Part shown: one piece after another, positions 7,521 to 16,244 of the stretch
Position numbering within the stretch: position 1 is the first letter of the stretch
Layout: the number at the start of each line of letters is the position of its first letter
Source of the DNA: Cytophagaceae bacterium
GTDB lineage: Bacteria; Bacteroidota; Bacteroidia; Cytophagales; Spirosomataceae
Length of the DNA: 50,555 nucleotides
Reading direction: 5' to 3'
Assembly: GCA_027488335.1 (NCBI GenBank)
Contig: JAIYBU010000025.1
Span: forward strand, 1 to 50,555
The notes under the pieces: model-generated
Seen by the model: only the letters and a program-made list of their open reading frames with translations
The model's database searches: none
Told to the model about the DNA's origin: nothing
Position numbers and translations under genes: made by a program

Positions 7521-9716
7521 ATGTTCAAAAACCTATTAATTGCCTTTTTTTTATTCAATTCTCTCTTCTCTTTTGCCCAAAGTAAAAACGAAAAAGTAGA
7601 ATACCATATTCACCGTGCAACATCGCCTTTAAAAATTGATGGTGTTGTTGATGAAAGAGCGTGGGCAGATGCTCAACTGGCTACAGATTTTTATCAGGTT
7701 TTACCTATGGATACAAGCTACGCCAAAGTTCGTACAGAGGTGAAAATGACTTATGACGATAAAAATCTTTATGTGGTTTTTATCAATTACGATAAACTTC
7801 CTGGACCATATATGGTAGAATCGTTAAAACGTGATTTCAGTTTCGGAAAAAACGATAATGATTTATTGTTTATTGATACGTTCAATGACCAAACCAATGG
7901 TTTTTCGTTTGGAGCGAATGCGATGGGGGCTCAATGGGATGGCTTGATGTTTAATGGGAGTAGTATTAGTCTGACTTGGGAAAACAAATGGGTGTCAGAA
8001 GTAAAATATGATGATGAAAAGTGGGTTTGGGAATGTGCTATTCCGTTTAAAACGCTTCGATATAAAAAAGGAATCAAGCGTTGGGGAATAAATTTTAGCC
8101 GATTAGACCTAAAAACTACCGAAAAATCATCGTGGGCTCCTGTTCCACGTCAGTTTCCTACGGCCTCGTTGGCGTATGCTGCATCGTTGATTTGGGATGA
8201 AGAACCGCCAACGGCTTCATCTAATATTTCAATCATTCCATACATCTTGGGTGGTGTATCTCGAAACCAAGAAAAGAAACTTCCAACCAATTATAGAGGT
8301 GACGTCGGCTTTGATGCAAAAGTAGGTTTAACTTCTTCGATAAATCTTGACCTAACAGTAAACCCCGATTTTTCGCAAGTAGAAGTTGACCAGCAACAAA
8401 CCAACCTCGACCGTTTTGAATTATTATTTCCAGAGAAACGTCAGTTTTTCTTAGAAAATGGCGATTTATTCTCAAACTTTGGTTATCAGACAATTCGACC
8501 ATTTTTCTCTCGCCGTATTGGTTTAAATACTCCAATTCGTTTTGGTGCGAGAGTGAGCGGAAAACTCAATAAAGATTGGCGAATTGGCTTCATGGATATG
8601 CAAACGGGCAAGAATGATGTTATATCGAATGCTCAAAATTTTGGTGTGATTGCTTTGCAGCGTAGGGTTTTTGCACGCTCAAATATTGCAGTAATGTTTG
8701 TTAATAAGCAAACAATTGATTATCAGTCAGTTACTGATACAAAGAACATTAGTGAATATAACCGAAATCTTGGTATTGAATACAATATTCTTTCAAAAAA
8801 CAATGCTTGGACAGGGAAACTACTCTATCTAAAATCTTTTACACCAACCACGAAACCCAATGATGGTGTTTTGGCTGGAAATATTCTTTATACCAATAAA
8901 CGTTGGACAGCAGGTTTGCAATTAGAACAAGTGGGAACGAATTATTCAGCCGAAGTAGGGTATGTTCCTCGTTTAGATTACGGAAAACTCAATCCACAAG
9001 TGGGCTACTTATTTTTTCCTAAATCTACAAGTCGAGTGTTAAGTCATGGCCCAGCAACCATGTTTACACACTATTTCTTGCGTGATTTCTCAAAAGAAAC
9101 CGAAAACGAGAAATTTTTATCTTATCGTGTCAATTTCCGTAAAACAAGCACCTTGATGGCTTGGGTAGCTCATAATTATGTGTATTTGCTCAATCAATTT
9201 GACCCAACTAATTATGCAGGCGTCTTTTTGCCAAAAGGAAGCGAACACAAATGGAATTCGTTTGGGGTTGATTATACCTCAAAGCCACAAGCTTTATTAA
9301 CCTATTTGATTTCGAGTCGATACGGGGGGTATTATGCTAATGGCACACGTCTGCGTCTAAATGGTGAAATTGGCTATCGTTTCCAGCCTTATGTGGCCAT
9401 GGCAGTTGCGGCTAATTACAACCGTCTTGAGTTTAAAAATGAAGCCGTTTTGCCAAAAGAATTAACCAATAAACAATATAACTTTTGGTTAATAGGTCCT
9501 AAAATTGATGTAACTTTCACGAATAAACTGTTTTTTACCAATTTCTTACAGTTTAATAACCAAACCAAAAACATGAATCTAAATACTCGTTTGCAATGGC
9601 GATACAGCCCTGCATCAGATTTGTTTTTGGTTTATACGGATAATTATATTTCGGATACTTTTCAAGTACGCAATCGTGCTTTGGTCTTGAAGTTTACTTA
9701 TTGGTGGAATGTTTAA
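7521..9716 (+). CDS. DUF5916 outer-membrane protein with CBM9-like domain
   Basis: A 731-residue exported protein. A signal peptide ends in FSFAQ (residue 20). Residues about 30-220 form a CBM9-like beta domain (LKIDGVVDERAW near residue 38 is its typical opening), and the remainder matches DUF5916, a beta-rich domain predicted to form an outer-membrane barrel, ending in an aromatic-rich strand (LKFTYWWNV). The pairing of these two domains is common in Bacteroidota; function is unknown, although a sugar or glycan ligand is plausible from CBM9. It has its own -7 box and is followed 62 bp later by a glycerophosphodiesterase gene. Confidence 0.88.
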   Translation: MFKNLLIAFFLFNSLFSFAQSKNEKVEYHIHRATSPLKIDGVVDERAWADAQLATDFYQVLPMDTSYAKVRTEVKMTYDDKNLYVVFINYDKLPGPYMVESLKRDFSFGKNDNDLLFIDTFNDQTNGFSFGANAMGAQWDGLMFNGSSISLTWENKWVSEVKYDDEKWVWECAIPFKTLRYKKGIKRWGINFSRLDLKTTEKSSWAPVPRQFPTASLAYAASLIWDEEPPTASSNISIIPYILGGVSRNQEKKLPTNYRGDVGFDAKVGLTSSINLDLTVNPDFSQVEVDQQQTNLDRFELLFPEKRQFFLENGDLFSNFGYQTIRPFFSRRIGLNTPIRFGARVSGKLNKDWRIGFMDMQTGKNDVISNAQNFGVIALQRRVFARSNIAVMFVNKQTIDYQSVTDTKNISEYNRNLGIEYNILSKNNAWTGKLLYLKSFTPTTKPNDGVLAGNILYTNKRWTAGLQLEQVGTNYSAEVGYVPRLDYGKLNPQVGYLFFPKSTSRVLSHGPATMFTHYFLRDFSKETENEKFLSYRVNFRKTSTLMAWVAHNYVYLLNQFDPTNYAGVFLPKGSEHKWNSFGVDYTSKPQALLTYLISSRYGGYYANGTRLRLNGEIGYRFQPYVAMAVAANYNRLEFKNEAVLPKELTNKQYNFWLIGPKIDVTFTNKLFFTNFLQFNNQTKNMNLNTRLQWRYSPASDLFLVYTDNYISDTFQVRNRALVLKFTYWWNV

Positions 9717-9726
9717 TACATAAAAG

Positions 9727-9755
9727 CGTCGGCATGGCTCATAGCCATGCCGACG
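9727..9755. repeat. REP-like perfect hairpin
   Basis: Perfect 13-bp GC-rich stem, CGTCGGCATGGCT at 9727-9739 and its complement at 9743-9755, with the 3-base loop CAT. It lies between the DUF5916 and GDPD genes, 10 bp after the stop codon. There is no immediate T-run, so it resembles a REP palindrome more than a terminator. A related hairpin sharing ACGTCGGCA occurs at 46210-46242. Confidence 0.75.
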
Positions 9756-9778
9756 TTAGAATTTTAAGAAGCAAACAC

Positions 9779-10660
9779 ATGAAAACTTTACTGTTTTTGA
9801 TTTTTCCAATCTTAACTTTTGCTCAAACTATGGAATTTGAGATACAAGGTCATCGAGGTAGTAGAGGACTTATGCCCGAAAATACAATTCCCGCTTTCAA
9901 GAAGGCCATTGATTTAGGCGTACATACATTAGAGTTAGATGTTGTTATTTCAGAAGATAAAAAAGTGGTTGTTTCGCACGACCCTTTTTTCAATCCAAAT
10001 TGCACCACTGACCCAAGTGGCAAATTTATCACAAAGGAAAATCAAGGTAATTTGTATCAGCTTACTTATGGAGAAATCAAAAAATATGATGTTGGACTAA
10101 GGGGAAATAAAGATTATCCTGAACAACAAAAAATGGCGGCTTATAAGCCTTTGCTCGAAGATATGATTCGTGAAAGCGAAAAATATGCGAAAGCCAAAGG
10201 AGTAAAACCTTTGAAGTATAATATTGAGATAAAGAGTGAAGAAAAGGAGTACGATATTTCGCAACCAAGAGTAGAAGAGTTTTCAGATTTAGTCTATAAA
10301 ATTATTATCAAACAGCTTCCGCCTGAAAGAGTCACTTTACAAAGTTTCGATTATAACGTCTTGAAATTTTGGCACCAACAAATCGAGCAGAAAAAATATA
10401 AGTCGATAGCCCTATCGGTTTTAATTGAACCCTTCGATAATAATGAAATACAATTTAATTTGGATAAATTGGGGTTTAAACCCCAAATTTGGAGTCCATA
10501 TTTTGCACAGGCTACCGAAAAACGAGTAAAACAGTTACACGAATTAGGAATAAAAGTGATTCCGTGGACAGTAAATAAGCGTGAAGACATGGAAAAAGTA
10601 AAAGCAGTTGGCTGTGATGGCCTCATAACTGACTATCCAGATAGAGTGAAAGGTTTGTGA
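9779..10660 (+). CDS. Glycerophosphodiester phosphodiesterase, exported
   Basis: Hydrolyses glycerophosphodiesters to glycerol 3-phosphate and an alcohol. With ATG at 9779 the product is 293 residues and opens with a signal peptide (MKTLLFLIFPILTFAQ), which decides against an earlier in-frame start at 9701 that lies inside the DUF5916 gene. Family motifs: GHRGSRGLMPENT (catalytic His and Arg), LELDVVISEDKKVVVSHD (metal Glu/Asp and second catalytic His) and IEIKSE with a metal-binding Glu. The end, GCDGLITDYPDRV, is also characteristic. Likely periplasmic, acting on released phospholipid headgroups. Confidence 0.92.
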   Translation: MKTLLFLIFPILTFAQTMEFEIQGHRGSRGLMPENTIPAFKKAIDLGVHTLELDVVISEDKKVVVSHDPFFNPNCTTDPSGKFITKENQGNLYQLTYGEIKKYDVGLRGNKDYPEQQKMAAYKPLLEDMIRESEKYAKAKGVKPLKYNIEIKSEEKEYDISQPRVEEFSDLVYKIIIKQLPPERVTLQSFDYNVLKFWHQQIEQKKYKSIALSVLIEPFDNNEIQFNLDKLGFKPQIWSPYFAQATEKRVKQLHELGIKVIPWTVNKREDMEKVKAVGCDGLITDYPDRVKGL

Positions 10661-10775
10661 GATTCAGAAAAAAAGCCTAATTTTCCAAAGAATTTTCGGA
10701 GTCACAAACTATTTCAGCTACAAACCCTAACTTGTGGTGTAAAAGAGTTTGGTGCTTTCAACCCACCAAGTAAGC

Positions 10776-12332
10776 ATGCTTAACGACATACTTAGTTTTT
10801 TTCTTAAACGTCGAATCGAACGCATTGAGCAATTTTTGCGTATTCCGATAGACACCCAGTACCGTATTTTCCACGACCTTATCGAAAATGCTCGATATAC
10901 CGAGTGGGGTTTAAAATACGATTATAGCAGCATAGATACTATCAAGGATTTTCAGGAGAGAGTGCCAATCTCGACTTACGAAGAACTGTATCCATATATT
11001 GAGCGTGTACTGAAAGGCGAGCAAAATGTACTTTGGGCTTCAGAAATTAAGTGGTTTTCAAAATCTTCAGGAACAACCAACTCACGCAGTAAATATATTC
11101 CTGTTTCAGAAGAATCACTCGAAGACTGTCATTACCGAGGAGGGAAAGACATGATGACACTCTACCTCAATAACCGTCCAGAAGCAAAACTTTATGATGG
11201 GAAAGGCTTATCTATTGGTGGTACACTTCATCCAAATCCATTCAATGCAAATACACAAGCAGGCGATATTTCGGCAGTAATCACTAAAAATCTTCCTGCT
11301 TGGGCTGACTTTATTCGCACACCTCCGAGCGAAATAGCACTCCTCGATAATTGGGAGCAAAAAATGGAGCAGATGATTCAGATTTGCACCCAAGAAAACG
11401 TAACCAGTATTTTGGGAGTGCCCACTTGGACGGTCGTTTTGCTCGAAAATATCCTCGAACGTACAGGTAAAAAGAATATATTGGAAGTTTGGCCAAACTT
11501 TGAGGTCTTTGTGCATGGAGCAGTGGCTTTTCAGCCTTATAGAGACCTTTTTAGAACCAAACTTTTTCCATCTGAACAAGTTACCTACCTTGAAACATAT
11601 AACGCCTCAGAAGGCTTTTTTGCGATTCAAGACGAACTCAGTAGGGTGGGAGAAATGCTTCTGATGCTTGATTATGGGGTTTTTTATGAATTTATTCCGA
11701 TGGAAGAATGGGACAACGAACACCCTAAAACATTGACACTCGAAGAAGTAGAATTGGATAAAAATTATGCCCTTGTAATCTCGACAAACGCTGGGCTTTG
11801 GCGATACAAAATTGGCGATACCGTAAAGTTTACGTCAATAAATCCTTACAGAATAAAAGTAAGTGGCCGAACGAAGCATTTTATTAATGCTTTTGGTGAA
11901 GAAGTAGTTATCGAAAATGCAGATATGGCCATTACAGAAGCTTGTGCTGCTGCCAGTGCCACGATAGCAGATTACACAGCAGGCCCCGTTTACATGGGCG
12001 ATGGCAGTAAAGGTTGCCATGAATGGATAATTGAGTGTTCTAAAAAACCAGAAAACGAAGCACTTTTCATCGAAACACTCGATAATTCGCTTCGAAAAGT
12101 AAACTCAGATTACGATGCCAAACGCTACAAAGATATGGCATTGATGTTACCTAAAGTGCATTTTGTAGAAAACGGTACTTTCTACCAATGGATGTCGAAA
12201 CGAGGAAAACTGGGCGGTCAAAACAAAGTGCCAAGACTAAGCAATTCGAGAGAATACCTCGATGATATATTGCTGATGGTCAATGGAGAAAATAAAGAAT
12301 TACGAATTACGAATTACGAAGAAAAAAATTAA
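10776..12332 (+). CDS. GH3 family acyl-adenylating enzyme
   Basis: A 518-residue member of the GH3 branch of the ANL adenylating superfamily, known in plants for joining hormones to amino acids; bacterial substrates are unknown. The three ATP/AMP motifs are visible: KSSGTTNSRSKY (near residue 100), ETYNASEGFFA (near 275) and LWRYKIGDTVKF (near 340), followed by the hinge region KHFINAFGEEVVIENAD. ATG at 10776 is preferred to an upstream TTG at 10749 because homologous sequence begins at MLNDIL. The final residues are encoded by three copies of a 7-base repeat and are probably a repeat-derived tail. The protein has no signal peptide. Confidence 0.88.
   Translation: MLNDILSFFLKRRIERIEQFLRIPIDTQYRIFHDLIENARYTEWGLKYDYSSIDTIKDFQERVPISTYEELYPYIERVLKGEQNVLWASEIKWFSKSSGTTNSRSKYIPVSEESLEDCHYRGGKDMMTLYLNNRPEAKLYDGKGLSIGGTLHPNPFNANTQAGDISAVITKNLPAWADFIRTPPSEIALLDNWEQKMEQMIQICTQENVTSILGVPTWTVVLLENILERTGKKNILEVWPNFEVFVHGAVAFQPYRDLFRTKLFPSEQVTYLETYNASEGFFAIQDELSRVGEMLLMLDYGVFYEFIPMEEWDNEHPKTLTLEEVELDKNYALVISTNAGLWRYKIGDTVKFTSINPYRIKVSGRTKHFINAFGEEVVIENADMAITEACAAASATIADYTAGPVYMGDGSKGCHEWIIECSKKPENEALFIETLDNSLRKVNSDYDAKRYKDMALMLPKVHFVENGTFYQWMSKRGKLGGQNKVPRLSNSREYLDDILLMVNGENKELRITNYEEKN
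12297..12320 (+). repeat. Tandem 7-bp repeat at the 3' end of the GH3 gene
   Basis: GAATTAC occurs three times in succession (12297-12317), followed by GAA. It encodes ELRITNYE, a C-terminal sequence commonly produced when this Bacteroidota intergenic repeat runs into a gene. Related single units occur at about 7347 and 23208. Confidence 0.8.
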
Positions 12333-12434
12333 CTTGCAGTTGGTGAGCTATTTGTGTAAGTATATTCGTAGTCAAAGCGATAAGGCACTCGTAGGTATTC
12401 ACTCATTCTATCAACAAATCATTTAAAATTATAC

Positions 12435-13289
12435 ATGAAACTATTCCGCTTTGGCGAACCAACCAACGAAAAAACAGGAGTGATACTCTCCGATGGCAAA
12501 AAAATTGATGTATCGGCCTTTGGCGAAGATTACAACGAAAACTTCTTTACGACAAATGGTATTTCGAGATTAAATACTTGGCTCGAATCAAATGCTGAAA
12601 CTTGCCCAGTGGTAGGCGATGATGTACGATTCGCTTCTTGCGTAGCTCGTCCATCAAAAATCATTTGTATTGGCCTTAATTATGCCAAGCACGCTGCTGA
12701 GTCAGGCATGGCTGTGCCAGCCGAGCCAGTTGTGTTTTTTAAAGCTACAACTGCTCTTTGTGGGCCAAATGACGATGTGATTATTCCTAAAAACTCAGTA
12801 AAAACTGATTGGGAGGTTGAACTCGCCTTTGTAATTGGTAAAAAAGCAAGTTATGTGGAAAAACAAGATGCCATGAGCTACATTGCGGGCTATTGCTTGC
12901 ACAATGATTATAGCGAGCGTGAGTTTCAGTTGGAGCGTGGCGGACAATGGGTAAAAGGCAAAAGTTGTGATACATTTGCTCCGCTTGGGCCATTTATGGC
13001 AACCGCTGACGAGATTCCGAACCCGCACGATTTGCGTTTGTGGCTTTCACTCAACGGCGAAATGCTTCAAGACTCAAATACTGACGATATGATTTTTGAT
13101 ATTCCAACGATTTTGAGTTACCTAAGCCAATTCATGACATTGCTTCCAGGTGATGTGATTTCTACTGGAACACCAGCGGGTGTTGGCCTTGGCTTGAAAC
13201 CTCAAAGATATTTAGTAGCTGGCGATGTAGTGGAATTGGGTATTGATAAACTCGGTACTCAAAAACAAACAGCTGTAGCCTATCAATAA
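12435..13289 (+). CDS. Fumarylacetoacetate hydrolase family protein
   Basis: A 284-residue cytosolic FAH-fold enzyme acting on 2-oxo or 2-hydroxy diacids. Residues 1-70 are the variable N-terminal domain; the catalytic domain has RPSKIICIGLNYAKHAAE (72-88), the metal-binding Glu127 and Glu129 in DWEVELAF, and Asp158 in HNDYSERE, then KGKSCDTFAPLGP (175-186). Closest by appearance are the 2-hydroxyhepta-2,4-diene-1,7-dioate isomerase and ureidoglycolate lyase groups, but the substrate cannot be set from sequence. It starts 102 bp after the GH3 gene and is closed by a terminator. Confidence 0.88.
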   Translation: MKLFRFGEPTNEKTGVILSDGKKIDVSAFGEDYNENFFTTNGISRLNTWLESNAETCPVVGDDVRFASCVARPSKIICIGLNYAKHAAESGMAVPAEPVVFFKATTALCGPNDDVIIPKNSVKTDWEVELAFVIGKKASYVEKQDAMSYIAGYCLHNDYSEREFQLERGGQWVKGKSCDTFAPLGPFMATADEIPNPHDLRLWLSLNGEMLQDSNTDDMIFDIPTILSYLSQFMTLLPGDVISTGTPAGVGLGLKPQRYLVAGDVVELGIDKLGTQKQTAVAYQ

Positions 13290-13308
13290 TTTTTTCGAGA
13301 AAAGCATT

Positions 13309-13353
13309 TAAACGAGCCATATCTTTATAAAAGAGATGGCTCGTTTACTTTTT
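13309..13353 (+). terminator. Terminator after the FAH gene
   Basis: Eighteen-base arms at 13309-13326 and 13330-13347 (core AAACGAGCCAT / ATGGCTCGTTT, one mismatch) with loop ATA, followed by CTTTTTT. It starts 20 bp after the stop codon. Confidence 0.85.
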
Positions 13354-13415
13354 TGCAATAGATAAAGGCTTAGGCATGAAATTTGGTTGTTTTTCGGGAA
13401 ATTGCAAACTCAGAA

Positions 13416-14876
13416 ATGAAAATATACTTTGTAGCTATCAGCTTGATGATTAGTCAGTTAGGCTTTTCTCAGCAAGAGTGTAAATGCTCTCAAAATTTTG
13501 ATTTTGCCTATCAAAAAATCAAAGATAATTACGCAGGTTGGGACGATAAAATTACCACAAAAAATCAAGTAGCGTTTGATAAACTAACGCAAGATATTAG
13601 AACGAAGGCTCAGACAATCACTGACGAAAAAGAGTGTTATTTTCATATCAAAAAGTGGTTTGATTTCTTCAAAGATGGCCACCTTTTTGTTACGTCAATT
13701 ACGCCATTCAGCATAGACGATGCTCCTGATGTCGTTGCTGCCAGAGCTGCAAAGGTTACTCAGCTTTCATTCACTGAGACAAATTTTACAGAATATTTGA
13801 AACAAAATAGCGATAAGCTGCAATCGGTTGAAGGTATTTGGGAAAGTGATGATAAAGCATATAAAGTGGGTATTGTGAAAGATAAAAATAACCCGAAGAT
13901 ATTTATTGGTTTTCTTTTGGCCGACCGAAATAGTGCTTGGAAAGCAGGAAAAGCAAAGTTTGAAATGCTTCAAATTGCTCCTCAAAAATATATTACAACT
14001 TATTACTACGCTGATTTCTCGGAAGAAAAGAATTTCACTCGTGAAGTAAAAAACTTCTTAATCATCGAAAATATCTATAAATTCAATAAACTATTCCCAA
14101 TTCCAACACAAGAAGTAGATAATGAAGATTTACTGCATAAAATAGCCGATTATCGCATTGAAAAGTTAGATGCAGAAACCGCTCTTGTTGTTTTGCCACC
14201 TTTTACTCTTCCAAATGCACCTGAGTTTGTACAAGAACTGGTACATAAAAACGAAGATATTTTAAAAAGCTCACCTAATATTATTATTGATATTCGTAAT
14301 AATCCAGGTGGTGATGATGCCGCTTTTACCCCACTTTTTCCATACATTGGTACAGCTCCAATTGTTCGTAAAGGGGGAGTTTTCAGAGCTACTGACGAAA
14401 ACATTATTTCTATCAAGCACGAATTAGAATCAATCGAAGAATATCCGATTTATAAAGAGCGTCTTGGCCCGAAATTGCAGATGGTTTTACAAAAAATGGA
14501 AGCTAATAAAGGTAAATTCGTGACTGGTCCTGATAAAGAATTTACAGCAACAAATCCAGCCATAGCTACTAAAAAAGTAGCGTTATTGGTAAATAAAAAT
14601 ACTGCAAGTACAGCCGAGCAATTTATTTTTGAAGCAAAGCAAAGTCCAAAAACAGTGGTTTATGGTGAAAACACAAAAGGACTTGCCGACTACATTGAAG
14701 TACGTGATTGGGGCTTGCCATGTTATGGTTGGAGAGTAGCGTTCTCGTTGGCAAAAAGCCATCGTTTACCACAAAAACCGATTGATAATGTGGGTATTAC
14801 ACCCGATGTGAAAATTACTGAGGGCGAAACCGATTGGGTAGAGTTTGTAAGAAATCATTTGAAGAAATCGCAATAA
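13416..14876 (+). CDS. S41 family peptidase, exported
   Basis: A 486-residue tail-specific-protease relative. ATG at 13416 begins a signal peptide (MKIYFVAISL...GFSQ), so the in-frame start at 13383 is rejected. The N-terminal half (residues 20-250) has no PDZ motif that I can see; the catalytic half has DIRNNPGGDD, the nucleophile region NTASTAEQFIF and the Lys of GENTKGLADY. Active as a periplasmic or surface protease or, as in some S41 relatives, on small peptides. It stands alone and converges on porV across a strong shared terminator. Confidence 0.87.
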   Translation: MKIYFVAISLMISQLGFSQQECKCSQNFDFAYQKIKDNYAGWDDKITTKNQVAFDKLTQDIRTKAQTITDEKECYFHIKKWFDFFKDGHLFVTSITPFSIDDAPDVVAARAAKVTQLSFTETNFTEYLKQNSDKLQSVEGIWESDDKAYKVGIVKDKNNPKIFIGFLLADRNSAWKAGKAKFEMLQIAPQKYITTYYYADFSEEKNFTREVKNFLIIENIYKFNKLFPIPTQEVDNEDLLHKIADYRIEKLDAETALVVLPPFTLPNAPEFVQELVHKNEDILKSSPNIIIDIRNNPGGDDAAFTPLFPYIGTAPIVRKGGVFRATDENIISIKHELESIEEYPIYKERLGPKLQMVLQKMEANKGKFVTGPDKEFTATNPAIATKKVALLVNKNTASTAEQFIFEAKQSPKTVVYGENTKGLADYIEVRDWGLPCYGWRVAFSLAKSHRLPQKPIDNVGITPDVKITEGETDWVEFVRNHLKKSQ

Positions 14877-14902
14877 AACGATTATTAATTTATAACTGAT
14901 GA

Positions 14903-14950
14903 CCAATAAAAAAGCTCAATGAATTTAATTTCATTGAGCTTTTTTATTGG
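14903..14950. terminator. Bidirectional terminator between S41 peptidase and porV
   Basis: Perfect 21-bp inverted repeat, arms 14903-14923 and 14930-14950, loop of six. The arms contain AAAAAAGCTC and GAGCTTTTTT, so either strand yields a GC-core hairpin with a U-tract. It lies between convergent genes ending at 14876 and 14971. Confidence 0.92.
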
Positions 14951-14970
14951 AGTAATGAAATAACCAATTA

Positions 14971-16143
14971 TTAATTCTCAGTTGGAACTTCCGTCGGATT
15001 GCTTACTTTTTTTGCATCTAAATCAAAAATTAAAGATATTCTCCAAGTATTTGCAAGCGGGCTTCCTTGTGATGTTGGTACTAAATAAGCCAAATCGAGG
15101 TTATAATTACTAATCTTGAAACCTAAGCCTGTGGTTACATATTTACGGCCACCCTTACTATTGCTTTCCATGAAATAGCCACCACGTAAAGCAAATAAAT
15201 TATTATACCAGTATTCCACTCCGGTTGACAATGTAATTTCTCTTAATTCTTCTTTGAAACCACCTGGAGCATCTGAAAACGAACCAAAAATGCCCGAAAT
15301 TACACCAGTTGTTTCTGGGTCTTTTCCTTTCACAATTACGCCATTGCTCCACAATGGAGGTGTCGGAATCAAGAGTTTATTGGCATCAAGTAAAAAATTA
15401 AATTGATTATGGGCATCAAGTTTGAAGTTAATAGCACCACCAACTTTCAAATTAGTTGGAATATAGAAAGCCCCTCTACCGTAGTTGATTTTACCACCAA
15501 TGTTTGAAATAACTGCACCTGCGGAATAGCGAGTTGCACGGTCTTTATTTTTAACACTTGGTTTTTCGTTGGTATAGAAAAACGACAAATCGCCAGCTAC
15601 GTTATTGGCAGGCTTGCTCGAAACACCATTAATTACTTGATTTCCGATGAGGTTTGAATGAATATATTTGATATTAATACCTGCCGAGAAGTCTCTTCCG
15701 ATTTTACGAGAATATCCAGCTGTGAAATTCAAATCTCTTGATTTAAAAGTACCATTTGGTTGACCCGTGTTTGTCATGAACTGGATTTCGCCTTGGTCAA
15801 AATAAGTCATTGAACCGCCAAAAGTAGAGTTTTTATCTATTTTCTTGAACATACCTACATTCATCAAGCCCATATCGCCCACTAAATCACGCAACCAAGG
15901 TGTATAGGAAACAGTCGCACCGAGGTTTTTTTCAATAAATGCTAATTTGGCTGTATTCCAATGAATTGAGTTGGCATCGGGTGATGAAGCAACTCCTGCA
16001 TCGCCTAACGCTGCTCCTCTTGAGTCAGGAGAAATTGTCAGAAAAGGTACAGAAGGGTTGAGAGGCCTAATTACTTGTGCTTGGCTTGTTAAGCTATTTA
16101 TTAAAGCTACACTTGCCAAAGCGGCTACTAATTTGCGTTTCAT
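14971..16143 (-). CDS. porV: Type IX secretion system outer-membrane protein PorV
   Basis: A 390-residue FadL-like beta-barrel that, with PorU, forms the attachment complex receiving cargo from the type IX secretion pore. The signal peptide ends in TSQAQ (residue 23). The segment PFLTISPDSRGAALGDAGVA at residues 33-52 is the PorV/PorQ signature, and SIHWNTAKLAFI follows. The family length is normal. It lies downstream of porU on the same strand with a 101-bp gap that holds its own -7 box and a leader hairpin, so expression can be independent of porU. Confidence 0.94.
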   Translation of the reverse strand: MKRKLVAALASVALINSLTSQAQVIRPLNPSVPFLTISPDSRGAALGDAGVASSPDANSIHWNTAKLAFIEKNLGATVSYTPWLRDLVGDMGLMNVGMFKKIDKNSTFGGSMTYFDQGEIQFMTNTGQPNGTFKSRDLNFTAGYSRKIGRDFSAGINIKYIHSNLIGNQVINGVSSKPANNVAGDLSFFYTNEKPSVKNKDRATRYSAGAVISNIGGKINYGRGAFYIPTNLKVGGAINFKLDAHNQFNFLLDANKLLIPTPPLWSNGVIVKGKDPETTGVISGIFGSFSDAPGGFKEELREITLSTGVEYWYNNLFALRGGYFMESNSKGGRKYVTTGLGFKISNYNLDLAYLVPTSQGSPLANTWRISLIFDLDAKKVSNPTEVPTEN

Positions 16144-16162
16144 GTGAGATTTTTTAATATTC

Positions 16163-16179
16163 TACCCTCAAAGAGGGTA
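16163..16179 (-). promoter_or_regulatory. Leader hairpin of porV
   Basis: TACCCTC (16163-16169) and GAGGGTA (16173-16179) pair perfectly around AAA. On the transcribed strand it ends 19 bases before the porV start codon, within the predicted 5' leader, with no U-tract after it. It could influence translation or stabilise the mRNA end. Confidence 0.45.
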
Positions 16180-16222
16180 CTTATCGGTTCAGAATATACT
16201 TTAGTATTTCGTTTTATAAGTT

Positions 16223-16230
16223 CAAATATA
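16223..16230 (-). promoter_or_regulatory. Internal promoter for porV
   Basis: Minus-strand TATATTTG matches TAnnTTTG perfectly, with TTTG about 22 bases further upstream as a -33 element, inside the end of porU. Predicted transcript start near 16216, leader of about 73 bases. Confidence 0.6.
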
Positions 16231-16244
16231 ACTTATTTTATTGA

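Noticed and set aside
8233..8535. 100-codon minus-strand frame inside the DUF5916 gene
   Set aside because: Entirely antisense to a well-supported gene, with no promoter or ribosome site of its own.
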